From contig NZ_CP119081.1 of the NCBI RefSeq assembly GCF_004524775.2, positions 1,488,001 through 1,552,000 of the forward strand: a DNA stretch of 64,000 bases, given 5' to 3'. The DNA comes from Helcococcus ovis. Lineage in GTDB: Bacteria > Bacillota > Clostridia > Tissierellales > Peptoniphilaceae. The first letter of the stretch is position 1. Each line of letters begins with the position of its first letter. Made by a program: the position numbers and the translations under genes. A model generated the notes under the pieces. It saw only the letters and a list, made by a program, of their open reading frames with translations. It made no database searches and was not told the origin of the DNA. This document shows positions 10,608-18,815 of the stretch, piece after piece.

Positions 10608-11562
10608 TCATCCTTTTTTCATATTTATCATAAGCATCTATTATTCTTTGAACAAGAGGGTGTCTAACAACATCATTTTTATCAAGATCCACAAATTCAA
10701 TACCTTCTACATTTTTCAAGATATTTCTAATTGTTATAAGGCCTGATTTTTTACCATTTGGCAAGTCTAATTGAGTAATATCCCCTGTAATGATAGCTTT
10801 TGAACCATATCCAAGCCTTGTTAAAAACATCTTCATTTGCTGAGGAGTAGTATTTTGTGCCTCATCCAAAATTACATATGAATTATCCAAAGTTCTCCCT
10901 CTCATATACGCTAACGGAGCAACTTCAATATTCCCTTTTTCCATCAATTTTTGATATGTTTCCGGCCCCATAATTTCAAATAGAGCATCATATAATGGCC
11001 TTAAATAAGGATCTATTTTTTCTTGTAAATCTCCAGGTAAAAATCCTAAACTTTCACCAGCTTCAACAGCAGGTCTTGTCAAAATAATCCTTGATACTTC
11101 TTTATTTTTAAATGCTTCAATAGCCATAGCCATAGCTAAATAGGTCTTACCGGTACCAGCCGGTCCAATTCCAAAAACAACACCATTTTTTCTAATTATG
11201 TCAACATACCTTTTTTGCCCTATAGTTTTTGGTCTTATGGGTTTTCCTTGATATGTAGTAACCAAAATATCATTTAAATAATTTTTTATGCTTTCACTAT
11301 TATTTTGTTTTTCCATATTTATAGCATATCTAACATCTTCAAATGATAGATTTTCCTTTTTCTCAATTATCTCAAATAATATATCTAGCAAATGAGATAC
11401 TAATTTAGAAATGCTTTCATCCCCAATTATCTTCAAATTATTATCTGAAACTCTAATTTTCACTCCAAATTCTTTTTCAATATAATTGATATTTTTATCT
11501 AAATTTCCAAATAATATATTCAATTTATCAATATTTTTTACTTTATAAACTAAATCTTTAAT
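10585..11562 (-). CDS. phoH: PhoH-family ATPase, probably initiated at a non-standard AUU codon
   Basis: A PhoH-like P-loop ATPase. The Walker A is GPAGTGKTYLA and Walker B is VILDEAQN, with GDITQLDLPNG following. PhoH proteins sit next to ybeY in most Firmicutes and are linked to RNA metabolism. The only ATG/GTG/TTG option near the N-terminus is a TTG at 11523 with no ribosome site, and it cuts off the conserved stretch KVKNIDKLNILFGN. A perfect AGGAGG at 11573-11568 stands 5 bases before an in-frame ATT at 11562, giving 325 residues with the normal PhoH N-terminus. I therefore propose an AUU start; a sequencing error is the alternative. Confidence 0.9.
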   Translation of the reverse strand: MKDLVYKVKNIDKLNILFGNLDKNINYIEKEFGVKIRVSDNNLKIIGDESISKLVSHLLDILFEIIEKKENLSFEDVRYAINMEKQNNSESIKNYLNDILVTTYQGKPIRPKTIGQKRYVDIIRKNGVVFGIGPAGTGKTYLAMAMAIEAFKNKEVSRIILTRPAVEAGESLGFLPGDLQEKIDPYLRPLYDALFEIMGPETYQKLMEKGNIEVAPLAYMRGRTLDNSYVILDEAQNTTPQQMKMFLTRLGYGSKAIITGDITQLDLPNGKKSGLITIRNILKNVEGIEFVDLDKNDVVRHPLVQRIIDAYDKYEKRMNDANSDR

Positions 11563-11582
11563 AATATCCTCCTACATAAGTA

Positions 11583-11612
11583 AAAATATAGAGGATGAAT
11601 CCTCTATATTTT
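11583..11612 (-). terminator. Hairpin with T-run overlapping the end of the 126-aa gene, upstream of phoH
   Basis: A 13-bp perfect stem (arms 11583-11595 and 11600-11612, loop of 4) is followed on the minus strand by TTTTTA. It overlaps the stop codon of the upstream gene and ends about 10 bases before the phoH ribosome site. It should at least attenuate transcription into phoH. Confidence 0.65.
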
Positions 11613-11984
11613 TCTTTCAAAAATTATACTATGAATGAAAGATTTTCTAGCTGAATTTCTTTTCTTTAGTTCTTTAGATAATGGATTTTCTTTTTTTGAG
11701 TTTTCAATTTTTATAGACTTAAAATTTTGTAAATAATTAGTATAATCAGGTACTGTATCTGATAATTCACTTTCCTCTTCATCGCCATATGAATAAATAC
11801 TATTCTTAAAATATTCTCTTTTGCCATATTTTTGTTCAAAAGTACTAGCTTTATTTAAAACCTTATTATTTTTACCATTATCTTTGTTTTTTTTTGTATA
11901 AGTTTTTTTATTTTTTAATTTTTCTTTTTCAATTTCTAAATTTATTTCATTTGCTATTTCTTTTAATGCTTCAATAATCTTCAC
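11604..11984 (-). CDS. Hypothetical lysine/asparagine-rich protein between floA and phoH
   Basis: I do not recognise this 126-residue protein with confidence. It starts with a short amphipathic helix (MKIIEALKEIANEINLEIEK), has a highly charged low-complexity middle, and ends in SARKSFIHSIIFERKI. In many clostridia a protein at this locus ends in a helix of the form AIIxSEIxGxPR, and this tail may be a distant version. No membrane segment or catalytic motif is seen. It begins 3 bases after floA ends and its stop lies inside a terminator-like hairpin, so it is the last gene of the nfeD-floA unit. Confidence 0.75.
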   Translation of the reverse strand: MKIIEALKEIANEINLEIEKEKLKNKKTYTKKNKDNGKNNKVLNKASTFEQKYGKREYFKNSIYSYGDEEESELSDTVPDYTNYLQNFKSIKIENSKKENPLSKELKKRNSARKSFIHSIIFERKI

Positions 11985-11986
11985 GA

Positions 11987-13009
11987 TTATTCTCCATCAG
12001 AATTGCCCATGTCTTCACCGGCAATATTATTTCTCATATTTGTATCAGCTTTAACATTTTCTAATTTGAAATAATCCATAACTCCTAATTTCCCACTTCT
12101 CAATGCTTCAGCTAATGCCAATGGAACTTGTGATTCAGCTTCAACTACTTTAGCTTTCATACGTCTTACTTCTGCTTGCATTTCTTGCTCTTGAGCAACA
12201 GCCATAGCCCTTCTTTCTTCAGCTTTAGCTTGAGCTATTTTTTTATCTGCTTCAGCTTGATCCGCTTGTAACGCTGCCCCGATATTTCTACCTACATCAA
12301 CGTCAGCTATATCAATTGACAAGATTTCAAATGCTGTACCTGAATCCAAACCTTTGGATAATACATTTTTAGAAATTGAATCCGGATTTTCTAATACATC
12401 CTTATGTGACTTTGAAGAACCTACTGTTGTAACAATACCTTCACCAACTCTTGAAATAATGGTTTCTTCTCCTGCCCCACCAACTAATCTATCTAAATTT
12501 GCTCTTACTGTAACTTTAGCAACAGCTTTAATTTCAATACCATCCATTGCCACAGCCGCAATAACAGGTGTTTCAATAACTTTCGGATTTACAGAAATTT
12601 GAACAGCTTGAAAAACATCTCTACCTGCCAAATCAATTGCTGCAGCTTGTTCAAATTCCAAATCAATATCAGCTCTTTGTGCTGCGATAAGAGCATCAAC
12701 TACTTTATTTACATCTCCACCTGATAAATAATGAGCTTCAAGTTCATTAATTTTAATATTAATACCACCTTTTGTAGCTTTTATTAATGGGTTAATAATT
12801 CTTGAAGGTGCTACCCTTCTCATTCTCATACCTATTAAAGTTCCTAGACCAACTTTTACCCCTGAAAAGAATGCAGTTATCCATAATCCAACTGGAATGA
12901 ATGTTAAAAATATTGATAATACAAATATTAATACAGCTACTAATATTATTAATCCAAAAAAGTTGGCATTACTTGTTTGATTTAATCCTAACAATAAAAA
13001 ATTTATCAT
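11987..13009 (-). CDS. floA: Flotillin-like protein FloA (YqfA)
   Basis: FloA is a membrane-associated scaffold of functional membrane microdomains that affects signalling and protein turnover at the membrane. An N-terminal hydrophobic hairpin (about 14-57) is followed by the diagnostic [16 protein letters not shown] and a PHB-like domain, then a long Ala/Glu-rich coiled coil (about 245-305). The length of 340 residues is typical. It follows nfeD by 8 bases, the usual membrane partner gene. Confidence 0.95.
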   Translation of the reverse strand: MINFLLLGLNQTSNANFFGLIILVAVLIFVLSIFLTFIPVGLWITAFFSGVKVGLGTLIGMRMRRVAPSRIINPLIKATKGGINIKINELEAHYLSGGDVNKVVDALIAAQRADIDLEFEQAAAIDLAGRDVFQAVQISVNPKVIETPVIAAVAMDGIEIKAVAKVTVRANLDRLVGGAGEETIISRVGEGIVTTVGSSKSHKDVLENPDSISKNVLSKGLDSGTAFEILSIDIADVDVGRNIGAALQADQAEADKKIAQAKAEERRAMAVAQEQEMQAEVRRMKAKVVEAESQVPLALAEALRSGKLGVMDYFKLENVKADTNMRNNIAGEDMGNSDGE

Positions 13010-13017
13010 ACTACCTC

Positions 13018-13509
13018 CTATTTAATTTCCTTTACATATATTTGATTTTTTTCAATTCTTTCAACTTTAACTATTGCAGATTTTGAAATAAAATCTCCAA
13101 AAGAAACCGCATTGTAAAGCTTTCCTTCTATCTTAACCAACCCTGATGGTCTTAAAGTTTTCTCAACTATTCCTTCCTTATTAATCAAATCCAAACTAAT
13201 AGTGTCAACTGATTTTGACTTGGTTTTTGACATGTTATCTCTTAAAACTAATCTATTTTTATCAAAATTCTTAAAAAATATTTTAATAATAATTAAAGAA
13301 ATAAACAATGATAATAAAATAGAAATTATAAGACATAGAAATATATTATCTATATTTTTAATCGCAAGAAAGGATTCAAAAATTAAATAAATTCCTGTAA
13401 TACCAATTATCCCAAAACTTGGAATAAAAAGTTCCATTATCAACGCCGTTAATCCAAGAGTAAGTATGATAACAAACACAACTTCTGTTGTTATGATTCC
13501 TGTTAACAT
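13018..13509 (-). CDS. NfeD-family membrane protein, partner of FloA
   Basis: The short NfeD type: several membrane segments (about 10-95) and a C-terminal OB-fold of about 65 residues ([21 protein letters not shown]). Known NfeD proteins are encoded with flotillin/stomatin partners, as here. I start at the ATG at 13509 ([11 protein letters not shown], 163 aa) because AAAGGAGGTG stands five bases before it; a TTG 30 bases upstream has no support. Confidence 0.9.
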   Translation of the reverse strand: MLTGIITTEVVFVIILTLGLTALIMELFIPSFGIIGITGIYLIFESFLAIKNIDNIFLCLIISILLSLFISLIIIKIFFKNFDKNRLVLRDNMSKTKSKSVDTISLDLINKEGIVEKTLRPSGLVKIEGKLYNAVSFGDFISKSAIVKVERIEKNQIYVKEIK

Positions 13510-13637
13510 TTGCACCTCCTTTATATTAAGGTTACCCAAAATTTATCAAATATATCATAAGTTATATATATTTATATTACCACATTTTTCTGATATTATT
13601 AATATAAAAATAAAATATTAAATGAAAGGAATTAATT

Positions 13638-14387
13638 ATGATTAAAAACATAATTTTTGATTTAGATGAAACCTTAATTGAAACACGTAAATTTTTAGAT
13701 AATTTTGTAAAATCAATACATCAAAACTTTTTTTCAAATATTGAATTTGAATTATTCAAGAAAGTTTTTTACGAAGAAATAAAAAAAGAATATGAAAAAT
13801 TAAAGGATCATGAATTTTTTGATTTAGGGCTTGGATATTTTGATATATATTTTGAAAATGGATTAGATAGATTTTTAGGAATTAAAAAATCCAGTCAAAT
13901 TAGAGAAAGAATAGTTTCAAATATTTTATCAAAATTAAATATAGATAATTCTAATAATTTAAGCACAAAAATTATTAGATATATGATGTCAAAATGGCAA
14001 AATCATCTAGAAAAAATTGATGGCGTTGATGAACTTTTAAATAAATTACAAAATTATAATCTATATCTTCTTACTGACGGATTTACAGACACTCAATTAT
14101 CAAGAGCGTATTTCCTGAATCTTGATAAATATTTTAAAAGGTCATATGCTTCAGAAGATCTTGAAAAAGGCAAAAAATTTTCAATTCCTTTTATGTTACT
14201 AATGAAGGAAAATAATTTAATCCCGGAAGAAACACTAATGATTGGAGATAATTATCAATCCGACTATCTAGGAGCAAAAAAATGTGGAATCACACCAATT
14301 TATTTTGATAGATACAATAGAGATGATATTGCTTTACTTAAGGCTTCTAATTATGATGAATTACTTAATATAATAAATAGCTTGTAA
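13638..14387 (+). CDS. HAD-family hydrolase (YjjG/HAD-IA type phosphatase)
   Basis: A haloacid dehalogenase-type phosphatase. Motif I is FDLDETLIET with the nucleophile Asp and acid Asp at residues 9 and 11. Motif II is LLTDG, the motif III lysine lies near KGKKFSIPF, and motif IV is MIGDNYQSDYLGAKKCG. A helical cap domain spans about 20-115. The fold is close to YjjG-type nucleotide or sugar-phosphate phosphatases; the substrate cannot be told. It is transcribed divergently from nfeD and has its own terminator. Confidence 0.9.
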   Translation: MIKNIIFDLDETLIETRKFLDNFVKSIHQNFFSNIEFELFKKVFYEEIKKEYEKLKDHEFFDLGLGYFDIYFENGLDRFLGIKKSSQIRERIVSNILSKLNIDNSNNLSTKIIRYMMSKWQNHLEKIDGVDELLNKLQNYNLYLLTDGFTDTQLSRAYFLNLDKYFKRSYASEDLEKGKKFSIPFMLLMKENNLIPEETLMIGDNYQSDYLGAKKCGITPIYFDRYNRDDIALLKASNYDELLNIINSL

Positions 14388-14394
14388 TTAAAAT

Positions 14395-14444
14395 GAGGTG
14401 CTACAAAATATCAAATTTAATTTATAGTTATTTTGTAACACCTC
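14395..14444 (+). terminator. Terminator of the HAD phosphatase gene
   Basis: A 16-bp stem with one mismatch: GAGGTGCTACAAAATA (14395-14410) pairs with TATTTTGTAACACCTC (14429-14444), 8 bases after the stop codon. The tract after the stem is AT-rich on both strands (ATTTATATTT), so it may act on convergent transcripts too. Confidence 0.7.
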
Positions 14445-14461
14445 TATTTATATTTAATATA

Positions 14462-14626
14462 TTATTTCATATTACTTAAAATGCTAATTAATTTTTTTGT
14501 TACATTAGAAGATACTCCTAGCATATCTTGATAATATTGAGTAGAATCTTTTTTTATTTTATTATTATCATAATTTACTGTGATCCTTATTAAATAATCC
14601 TTAAATTTCAATATATTTGAAATAGT
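14462..14626 (-). pseudogene. Short coding remnant of unknown family
   Basis: The minus strand carries an open stretch of about 54 codons with no plausible ribosome site or ATG and an upstream in-frame stop. Its end reads VSSNVTKKLISILSNMK followed by TAA, with DNNKIKKDSTQYYQDMLG before it. The composition is protein-like, so it may be the C-terminal end of a lost gene. I do not recognise the family. Chance reading is possible. Confidence 0.35.
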
Positions 14627-14700
14627 TTATTCAGAATTAGAATTCGGAATAAACTAATAAGAATCAAATGTATATCTTTCAACATAAAATTCACCAACAC

Positions 14701-14731
14701 TACTTGTGCCCTATGGGTATTTGACAAAGAA
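14701..14731. repeat. Dispersed repeat, copy 1 (second copy at 32946-32975)
   Basis: The reverse complement of this 31-base stretch matches 32946-32975 at 29 of 31 aligned positions (one substitution and one gap), including TTCTTTGTCAAATACC and TAGGGCACAAGTA. Both copies lie in gene-free ground with coding debris near them, 18 kb apart. It may be the end of a mobile element or a small dispersed repeat. Confidence 0.6.
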
Positions 14732-14747
14732 CCTTTAAATTTAAACA

Positions 14748-14776
14748 AAAAAGAACTAGCTACCGTAGTAACTAGT
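14748..14776 (-). terminator. Terminator of rpsU
   Basis: ACTAGTTAC and GTAGCTAGT pair (14755-14763 with 14768-14776, one G-T pair) around a 4-base loop, followed on the minus strand by CTTTTTT. It lies 12 bases past the rpsU stop. Confidence 0.75.
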
Positions 14777-14788
14777 TTTGATAACAAA

Positions 14789-14968
14789 TTATCCTCTTCT
14801 TTTTTTTCTTTTTGCTGCGTCAATTTTTCTCTTTCTTACAACACTAGGTTTTTCATAGTGTTCTTTTCTCTTGTATTCTGAAAGAACTCCTGTACGAGCA
14901 CATTGTCTTTTAAATCTTTTTAAAGCACTGTCGATTGATTCGTTTTCACCAACTCTAATTTCTGTCAT
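14789..14968 (-). CDS. rpsU: 30S ribosomal protein bS21
   Basis: A 59-residue basic protein of the small subunit, acting near the 3' end of 16S rRNA at initiation. The sequence [20 protein letters not shown] and the Lys/Arg-rich tail are diagnostic. I start at ATG 14968, 8 bases after GGGAGG; a GTG three codons upstream lies inside the ribosome site. It keeps the usual place downstream of prmA-rsmE. Confidence 0.96.
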   Translation of the reverse strand: MTEIRVGENESIDSALKRFKRQCARTGVLSEYKRKEHYEKPSVVRKRKIDAAKRKKRRG

Positions 14969-15059
14969 GTCTTTCACCTCCCCACATGCTTTAATCTTTA
15001 ACCACGAGGTTTACCTACTAATTATATATGAATGGCCTCTATTTTTCAAGCATAATTTT

Positions 15060-15791
15060 TTATTTTAAATTAATATCACCTTTTTCATATTGAATCATTG
15101 AAATCAATGCAATAGCTGCTGTTTCAGTTCTTAAAATTCTATTACCTAAATTAACCACATTAGCTCCGGCAGATTCAATTTTTTCGACTTCAACCTCAGA
15201 AAATCCACCTTCTGGTCCAATTATTATATTTATTTCCTTAAAATCATCATTAAGTAAAATTTCTTTTAATGTAATTCCTCTATTTTCATAAGCTATCACT
15301 GTAAATTTATCTTTAATTTCATTTACCATTTCATTGAACAAAACTAAAGGTAAAACTTCTGGTATAATTGTTCTTTTTGACTGTTTAGCAGCAGATGAGG
15401 CTATTTCTTGATATCTTATAAGTTTCTTTTTTTCTTTTTTAGCATCCCATTTTACTATTGTCCTTGAAGATTCAAAAGGAATAATCTTACTTACTCCCAA
15501 TTCTACAGCTTTTTGAATTATTAACTCAAACTTATCCGATTTTGGCAACCCTTGATATAGGTTAATTTTAATATTAGACTCATTATTATCTTCTTTTTGA
15601 GAAATAATTTCACAAATCGCAAAATCTTTAAAAATTTCCTTAAGCTTTACCATATAAACAATTTCTGAGATTACAACCTCAAATTCCTCATTTTCTGTTA
15701 TTCGCAATACATTTATGTGATGTAAATTTCTTTCTGAAATATATATTTCTCCATTATTTAAACTATTTTCATTTTCAAAAAATCTATGCAT
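15060..15791 (-). CDS. rsmE: 16S rRNA (uracil1498-N3)-methyltransferase RsmE
   Basis: A SPOUT-class methyltransferase of 243 residues that methylates U1498 of 16S rRNA. The knot motifs are IIGPEGGFSEVEVE and LGNRILRTETAAI near the C-terminus, and QKAVELGVSKIIPFES precedes them. An N-terminal PUA-like domain occupies about the first 70 residues. The start overlaps the prmA stop by 8 bases, consistent with coupled translation. Confidence 0.95.
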   Translation of the reverse strand: MHRFFENENSLNNGEIYISERNLHHINVLRITENEEFEVVISEIVYMVKLKEIFKDFAICEIISQKEDNNESNIKINLYQGLPKSDKFELIIQKAVELGVSKIIPFESSRTIVKWDAKKEKKKLIRYQEIASSAAKQSKRTIIPEVLPLVLFNEMVNEIKDKFTVIAYENRGITLKEILLNDDFKEINIIIGPEGGFSEVEVEKIESAGANVVNLGNRILRTETAAIALISMIQYEKGDINLK

Positions 15792-16698
15792 TTTTTCTAC
15801 CTGCTGAAATTAATACCCAGTCATTTTTATATTTTGTATCTATCACCTTAAATCCAGTTGCTTCCAGTTTTTCTTTAACTAGTTGCTCTTTTTCTTTAAT
15901 AATTCCAGATAATATCAAAATACCATTTTCATTTAGGTATTTATCGACATCATCAAGCATTACAACTATGATTTCAGCAAGAATATTTGCGAAAATAAAA
16001 TCATATTTATTTTTAACATTCGAGAATAAATCTGAAACAAATGCATTTAATTCCACATTATTAATAACGGAATTTTCATTAGTTGAAGAAATGGCTATTT
16101 CATCAATATCACAAGCATCTACTTGATTTGCGTTTAATTTTTTAGCAAGAATTGATAAAATTCCTGATCCACAACCCATATCAAGAATATTCTTCCCTGT
16201 AAAGTCGTCATCTTCAACATATTCCATACACATGGAAGTTGTTTCATGTGTTCCCGTTCCAAACGCCATCTTTGGATCTATTTCTATAACAATTCTCTCT
16301 GTTTCAGGCCTTTCTTCCCATGATGGTTTAATAAAAATTTTATTTCCTATATTAAAACTTTTATATGATTTTTTCCATTCTTCTTCCCAGTTTGAATTAT
16401 CGATAAATAATTCTTCAGATTTGAAATTTTCAATATTTTCAGTTAAAAAAGTTCTAAGTCTTTCTAGCTCGCTTTTTCCTAAATCACTTTCTTCAAAATA
16501 TACACCATATGAAATTGTGCCATTATCAACAACTTTAATGTCGGAAATCTCCCATTCTGGCAATTCTAGTAATAAATTTTGTTTTTCAATAGGGTCATCA
16601 ACTTCAAATCCTATATTTTCAAAATTGTATATATTTGATTGAATAAAATCATCAAATTTTCTATCTAATGTGAACTTTAATAATAAATAACTTTCCAT
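15784..16698 (-). CDS. prmA: Ribosomal protein L11 methyltransferase PrmA
   Basis: Methylates lysines and the N-terminus of ribosomal protein uL11. The SAM motif I is NILDMGCGSGILSILAKKL, preceded by the family block DPKMAFGTGTHETTSMCM, and motif IV is DFIFANILAEI. The length of 304 residues is normal. In many Firmicutes prmA follows dnaJ; here the two are separated by about 23.6 kb of accessory genes. Confidence 0.95.
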   Translation of the reverse strand: MESYLLLKFTLDRKFDDFIQSNIYNFENIGFEVDDPIEKQNLLLELPEWEISDIKVVDNGTISYGVYFEESDLGKSELERLRTFLTENIENFKSEELFIDNSNWEEEWKKSYKSFNIGNKIFIKPSWEERPETERIVIEIDPKMAFGTGTHETTSMCMEYVEDDDFTGKNILDMGCGSGILSILAKKLNANQVDACDIDEIAISSTNENSVINNVELNAFVSDLFSNVKNKYDFIFANILAEIIVVMLDDVDKYLNENGILILSGIIKEKEQLVKEKLEATGFKVIDTKYKNDWVLISAGRKNA

Positions 16699-16705
16699 AT
16701 TACCT

Positions 16706-18595
16706 CTATACTATTTTAATCAATGATGAAGTTTTAGACTCAAACTCCACTCTTAACTCGTCATCTTCAATATTTAGTTTACCATACCCTAAAATAAATT
16801 CTGCCTTTTTCGATAAACCAAAGAAACTTAAATCAATATTTATTTTTTCTACTTTTGATGATTTCGACCAAATAAATATATACACCTCATCTTCTGTAAA
16901 TCTTGAAAATGCAAACACATCTCCTTTAGCATAAACAACCTTAAATCCACCAAATCCAAATGCCGAATTTTGCGATTTTAAATTAGATAAAGTTTTATAC
17001 ATTTCAAATATCTCTTGCTTTTTAGCAGGAAGTTTTTCACTCCAGTCCATTGGATATCTCGCCCCTTCAATTGAATGCATTTCTCCATCTAAATATTTTT
17101 CATCTCCATAATATACATTTACCGCACCGGGTAATCCAAATAAAGTTATTACCGCTCCTTTATACACATCTATATCTACTTTTGGATTATTATATAGTCT
17201 TGTAATATCATGACTATCAATTAAATTAAACATTTGATATTGTATTTGAGATGGTAAAACTTCAAATGTTTGAGTCAATCTATTTTTTAACTGCTCTGCA
17301 TTAAAATTATAATCTATCATTGCCAAATCTTGATTCCTTGCATTGAATATATCTTTTTCTCCTGCAAATTCCCTTATAGGTAGTGTTGATGAAAAATAGT
17401 TCATTGTAGAATCCCATCTATTTCCATTATACATTTCTGGTGCATCTTGCCATTCTTCCGCTAAAATAAGAGCATTTTTATTTACACTTTTAATTTCCTT
17501 ATTAATTTCAGTCCAAACTTCTTCATATACATTAACTTTTTCATTTCTTGCCATTACATCAGCAACATCAAATCTCCAACCATCTATATTAAATGGTTCT
17601 TTTAGATATTTTTTTAAGACAGAATTTTCGTCTCTATATATAATATTTCTTAGACTCTGAGAGTTATAATTTAAGCTTGGCATAGTCTTAACTCCAGCCC
17701 ATGCTTCATAACTTCCATCTTCATTAATAAAGTAATATTCTCTTTCTTTTGAATTAGGATTGTTATATGCACCGATACTTTTATCATAGAAAAGTCCATC
17801 CATATTAAACCATTTTGATGAACTTGATGTATGATTTATTGAAATATCCAATATAATCTTCATATTTCTTTTATGAATTTCATCACATAATTTCGCTAAA
17901 CCTTCTTCTCCACCTAAACTGGGGTCTATTTCAAAATAATCTAATGCATCATATTTATGAATTGTAGGAGAAATAAAAATAGGATTGAAATATATCGCAT
18001 TAACACCTAAATCCTGTAAATAATCCAATTTTTCAATTACACCATAAAAATCTCCACCATAAAAATCCATACAATGTGCTTTATCCCATTGATAAGGAAC
18101 TTCTTCCCATTTCATATTTATAGGATGAAATCCTTGATATGTATATGCTCCTTCTTTAATAGTTATTTCAGGTTTCCCATTTTTAAATCTATCGGGTATA
18201 ATTTGATAAAAAACAGTATTATGCATCCATCTCGGAGCATTATACCCCACTAAAATTTTAAAATTATTTGAATTACCTACCCTATAATCATGAAAACCCG
18301 ATTGATTATAATAAAATATAGAATCTTTTGTTGTTATATTAAAATAATAAGAAAATAATTCTTCATGACATACCACATTAACTTTATAATATACCAAATT
18401 GTTTTTCTCATAAGCATATTGCATTTTTTGTATAACTTCTTCACCTAACTTTCTATATCTTATATACACACCTGTTACTTTATCATTTTTTTTCATTCTT
18501 ATTTTTAATTCTATTTTTTCTTTTAATTTAGGATATGAATTAGAAACGTAATTTATAGTTGAATCGTGATAAATTGTATTTAATATTTTTTTCAC
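16706..18595 (-). CDS. GH13 alpha-glycosidase (neopullulanase/cyclomaltodextrinase-like)
   Basis: A cytoplasmic alpha-glucan hydrolase; no signal peptide is seen. The N-terminal 120 residues look like the beta-sandwich (CBM34-type) domain of maltogenic amylases. GH13 motifs: DISINHT near 250, GWRFDVADV with the nucleophile Asp343, ILAEEW with Glu380 as acid/base, and LIDSHD with Asp463. Likely substrates are maltodextrins or pullulan fragments. The start is a GTG after GAGAGG. It is transcribed divergently from adhE and begins 8 bases upstream of prmA, so it might read into prmA-rsmE-rpsU. Confidence 0.92.
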   Translation of the reverse strand: MKKILNTIYHDSTINYVSNSYPKLKEKIELKIRMKKNDKVTGVYIRYRKLGEEVIQKMQYAYEKNNLVYYKVNVVCHEELFSYYFNITTKDSIFYYNQSGFHDYRVGNSNNFKILVGYNAPRWMHNTVFYQIIPDRFKNGKPEITIKEGAYTYQGFHPINMKWEEVPYQWDKAHCMDFYGGDFYGVIEKLDYLQDLGVNAIYFNPIFISPTIHKYDALDYFEIDPSLGGEEGLAKLCDEIHKRNMKIILDISINHTSSSSKWFNMDGLFYDKSIGAYNNPNSKEREYYFINEDGSYEAWAGVKTMPSLNYNSQSLRNIIYRDENSVLKKYLKEPFNIDGWRFDVADVMARNEKVNVYEEVWTEINKEIKSVNKNALILAEEWQDAPEMYNGNRWDSTMNYFSSTLPIREFAGEKDIFNARNQDLAMIDYNFNAEQLKNRLTQTFEVLPSQIQYQMFNLIDSHDITRLYNNPKVDIDVYKGAVITLFGLPGAVNVYYGDEKYLDGEMHSIEGARYPMDWSEKLPAKKQEIFEMYKTLSNLKSQNSAFGFGGFKVVYAKGDVFAFSRFTEDEVYIFIWSKSSKVEKINIDLSFFGLSKKAEFILGYGKLNIEDDELRVEFESKTSSLIKIV

Positions 18596-18632
18596 TTTAG
18601 CCTCTCGTACAATATAATTTTTTACTCTTTTA

Positions 18633-18662
18633 ATTATAACATTTTATTTTACTTTTTCACAA
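18633..18662 (-). promoter_or_regulatory. Promoter of the GH13 glycosidase gene
   Basis: On the minus strand TTGTGA (18662-18657) and TATAAT (18638-18633) are separated by 18 bases, about 38 bases before the GTG start. It is a good vegetative promoter by sequence and lies back to back with the adhE control region. Confidence 0.65.
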
Positions 18663-18700
18663 ATATTGTATTTTCAACGTTTAAGAGGAATTGTTACATT

Positions 18701-18796
18701 TTGTTAAAAACTTAAAATCGGAAAATGTTTACATCTTACTTTCCTCTTTACAAAATTTTGTTAATATAATATCATGTAGTTGTTAATAAAATAACC
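18701..18796 (+). promoter_or_regulatory. adhE control region with three TTGTTAA motifs (Rex-like) and a TATAAT box
   Basis: TTGTTAA occurs at 18701-18707, 18758-18764 and 18780-18786. The first continues AAAC-TTAAAA and the third TAAA-ATAACC, each a good half and a partial second half of the Rex operator TTGTTAANNNNTTAACAA. A TATAAT at 18765-18770 touches the second motif; a matching -35 box is not clear. Rex is known to repress adhE-type genes when NADH is low. Regulation by Rex here is inference from the motif and the gene. Confidence 0.55.
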
Positions 18797-18815
18797 GTTC
18801 TAAAAGGGGGAACAA

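Noticed and set aside
13525-13560. A TTGATA-17-TATAAA promoter on the minus strand for nfeD.
   Set aside because: The -10 box overlaps the ribosome site, so the transcript would lack a usable leader.
14608-14823. A 71-codon minus-strand reading frame overlapping the end of rpsU.
   Set aside because: It runs through the rpsU terminator and a dispersed repeat, shifts frame relative to rpsU and has no family-like sequence.
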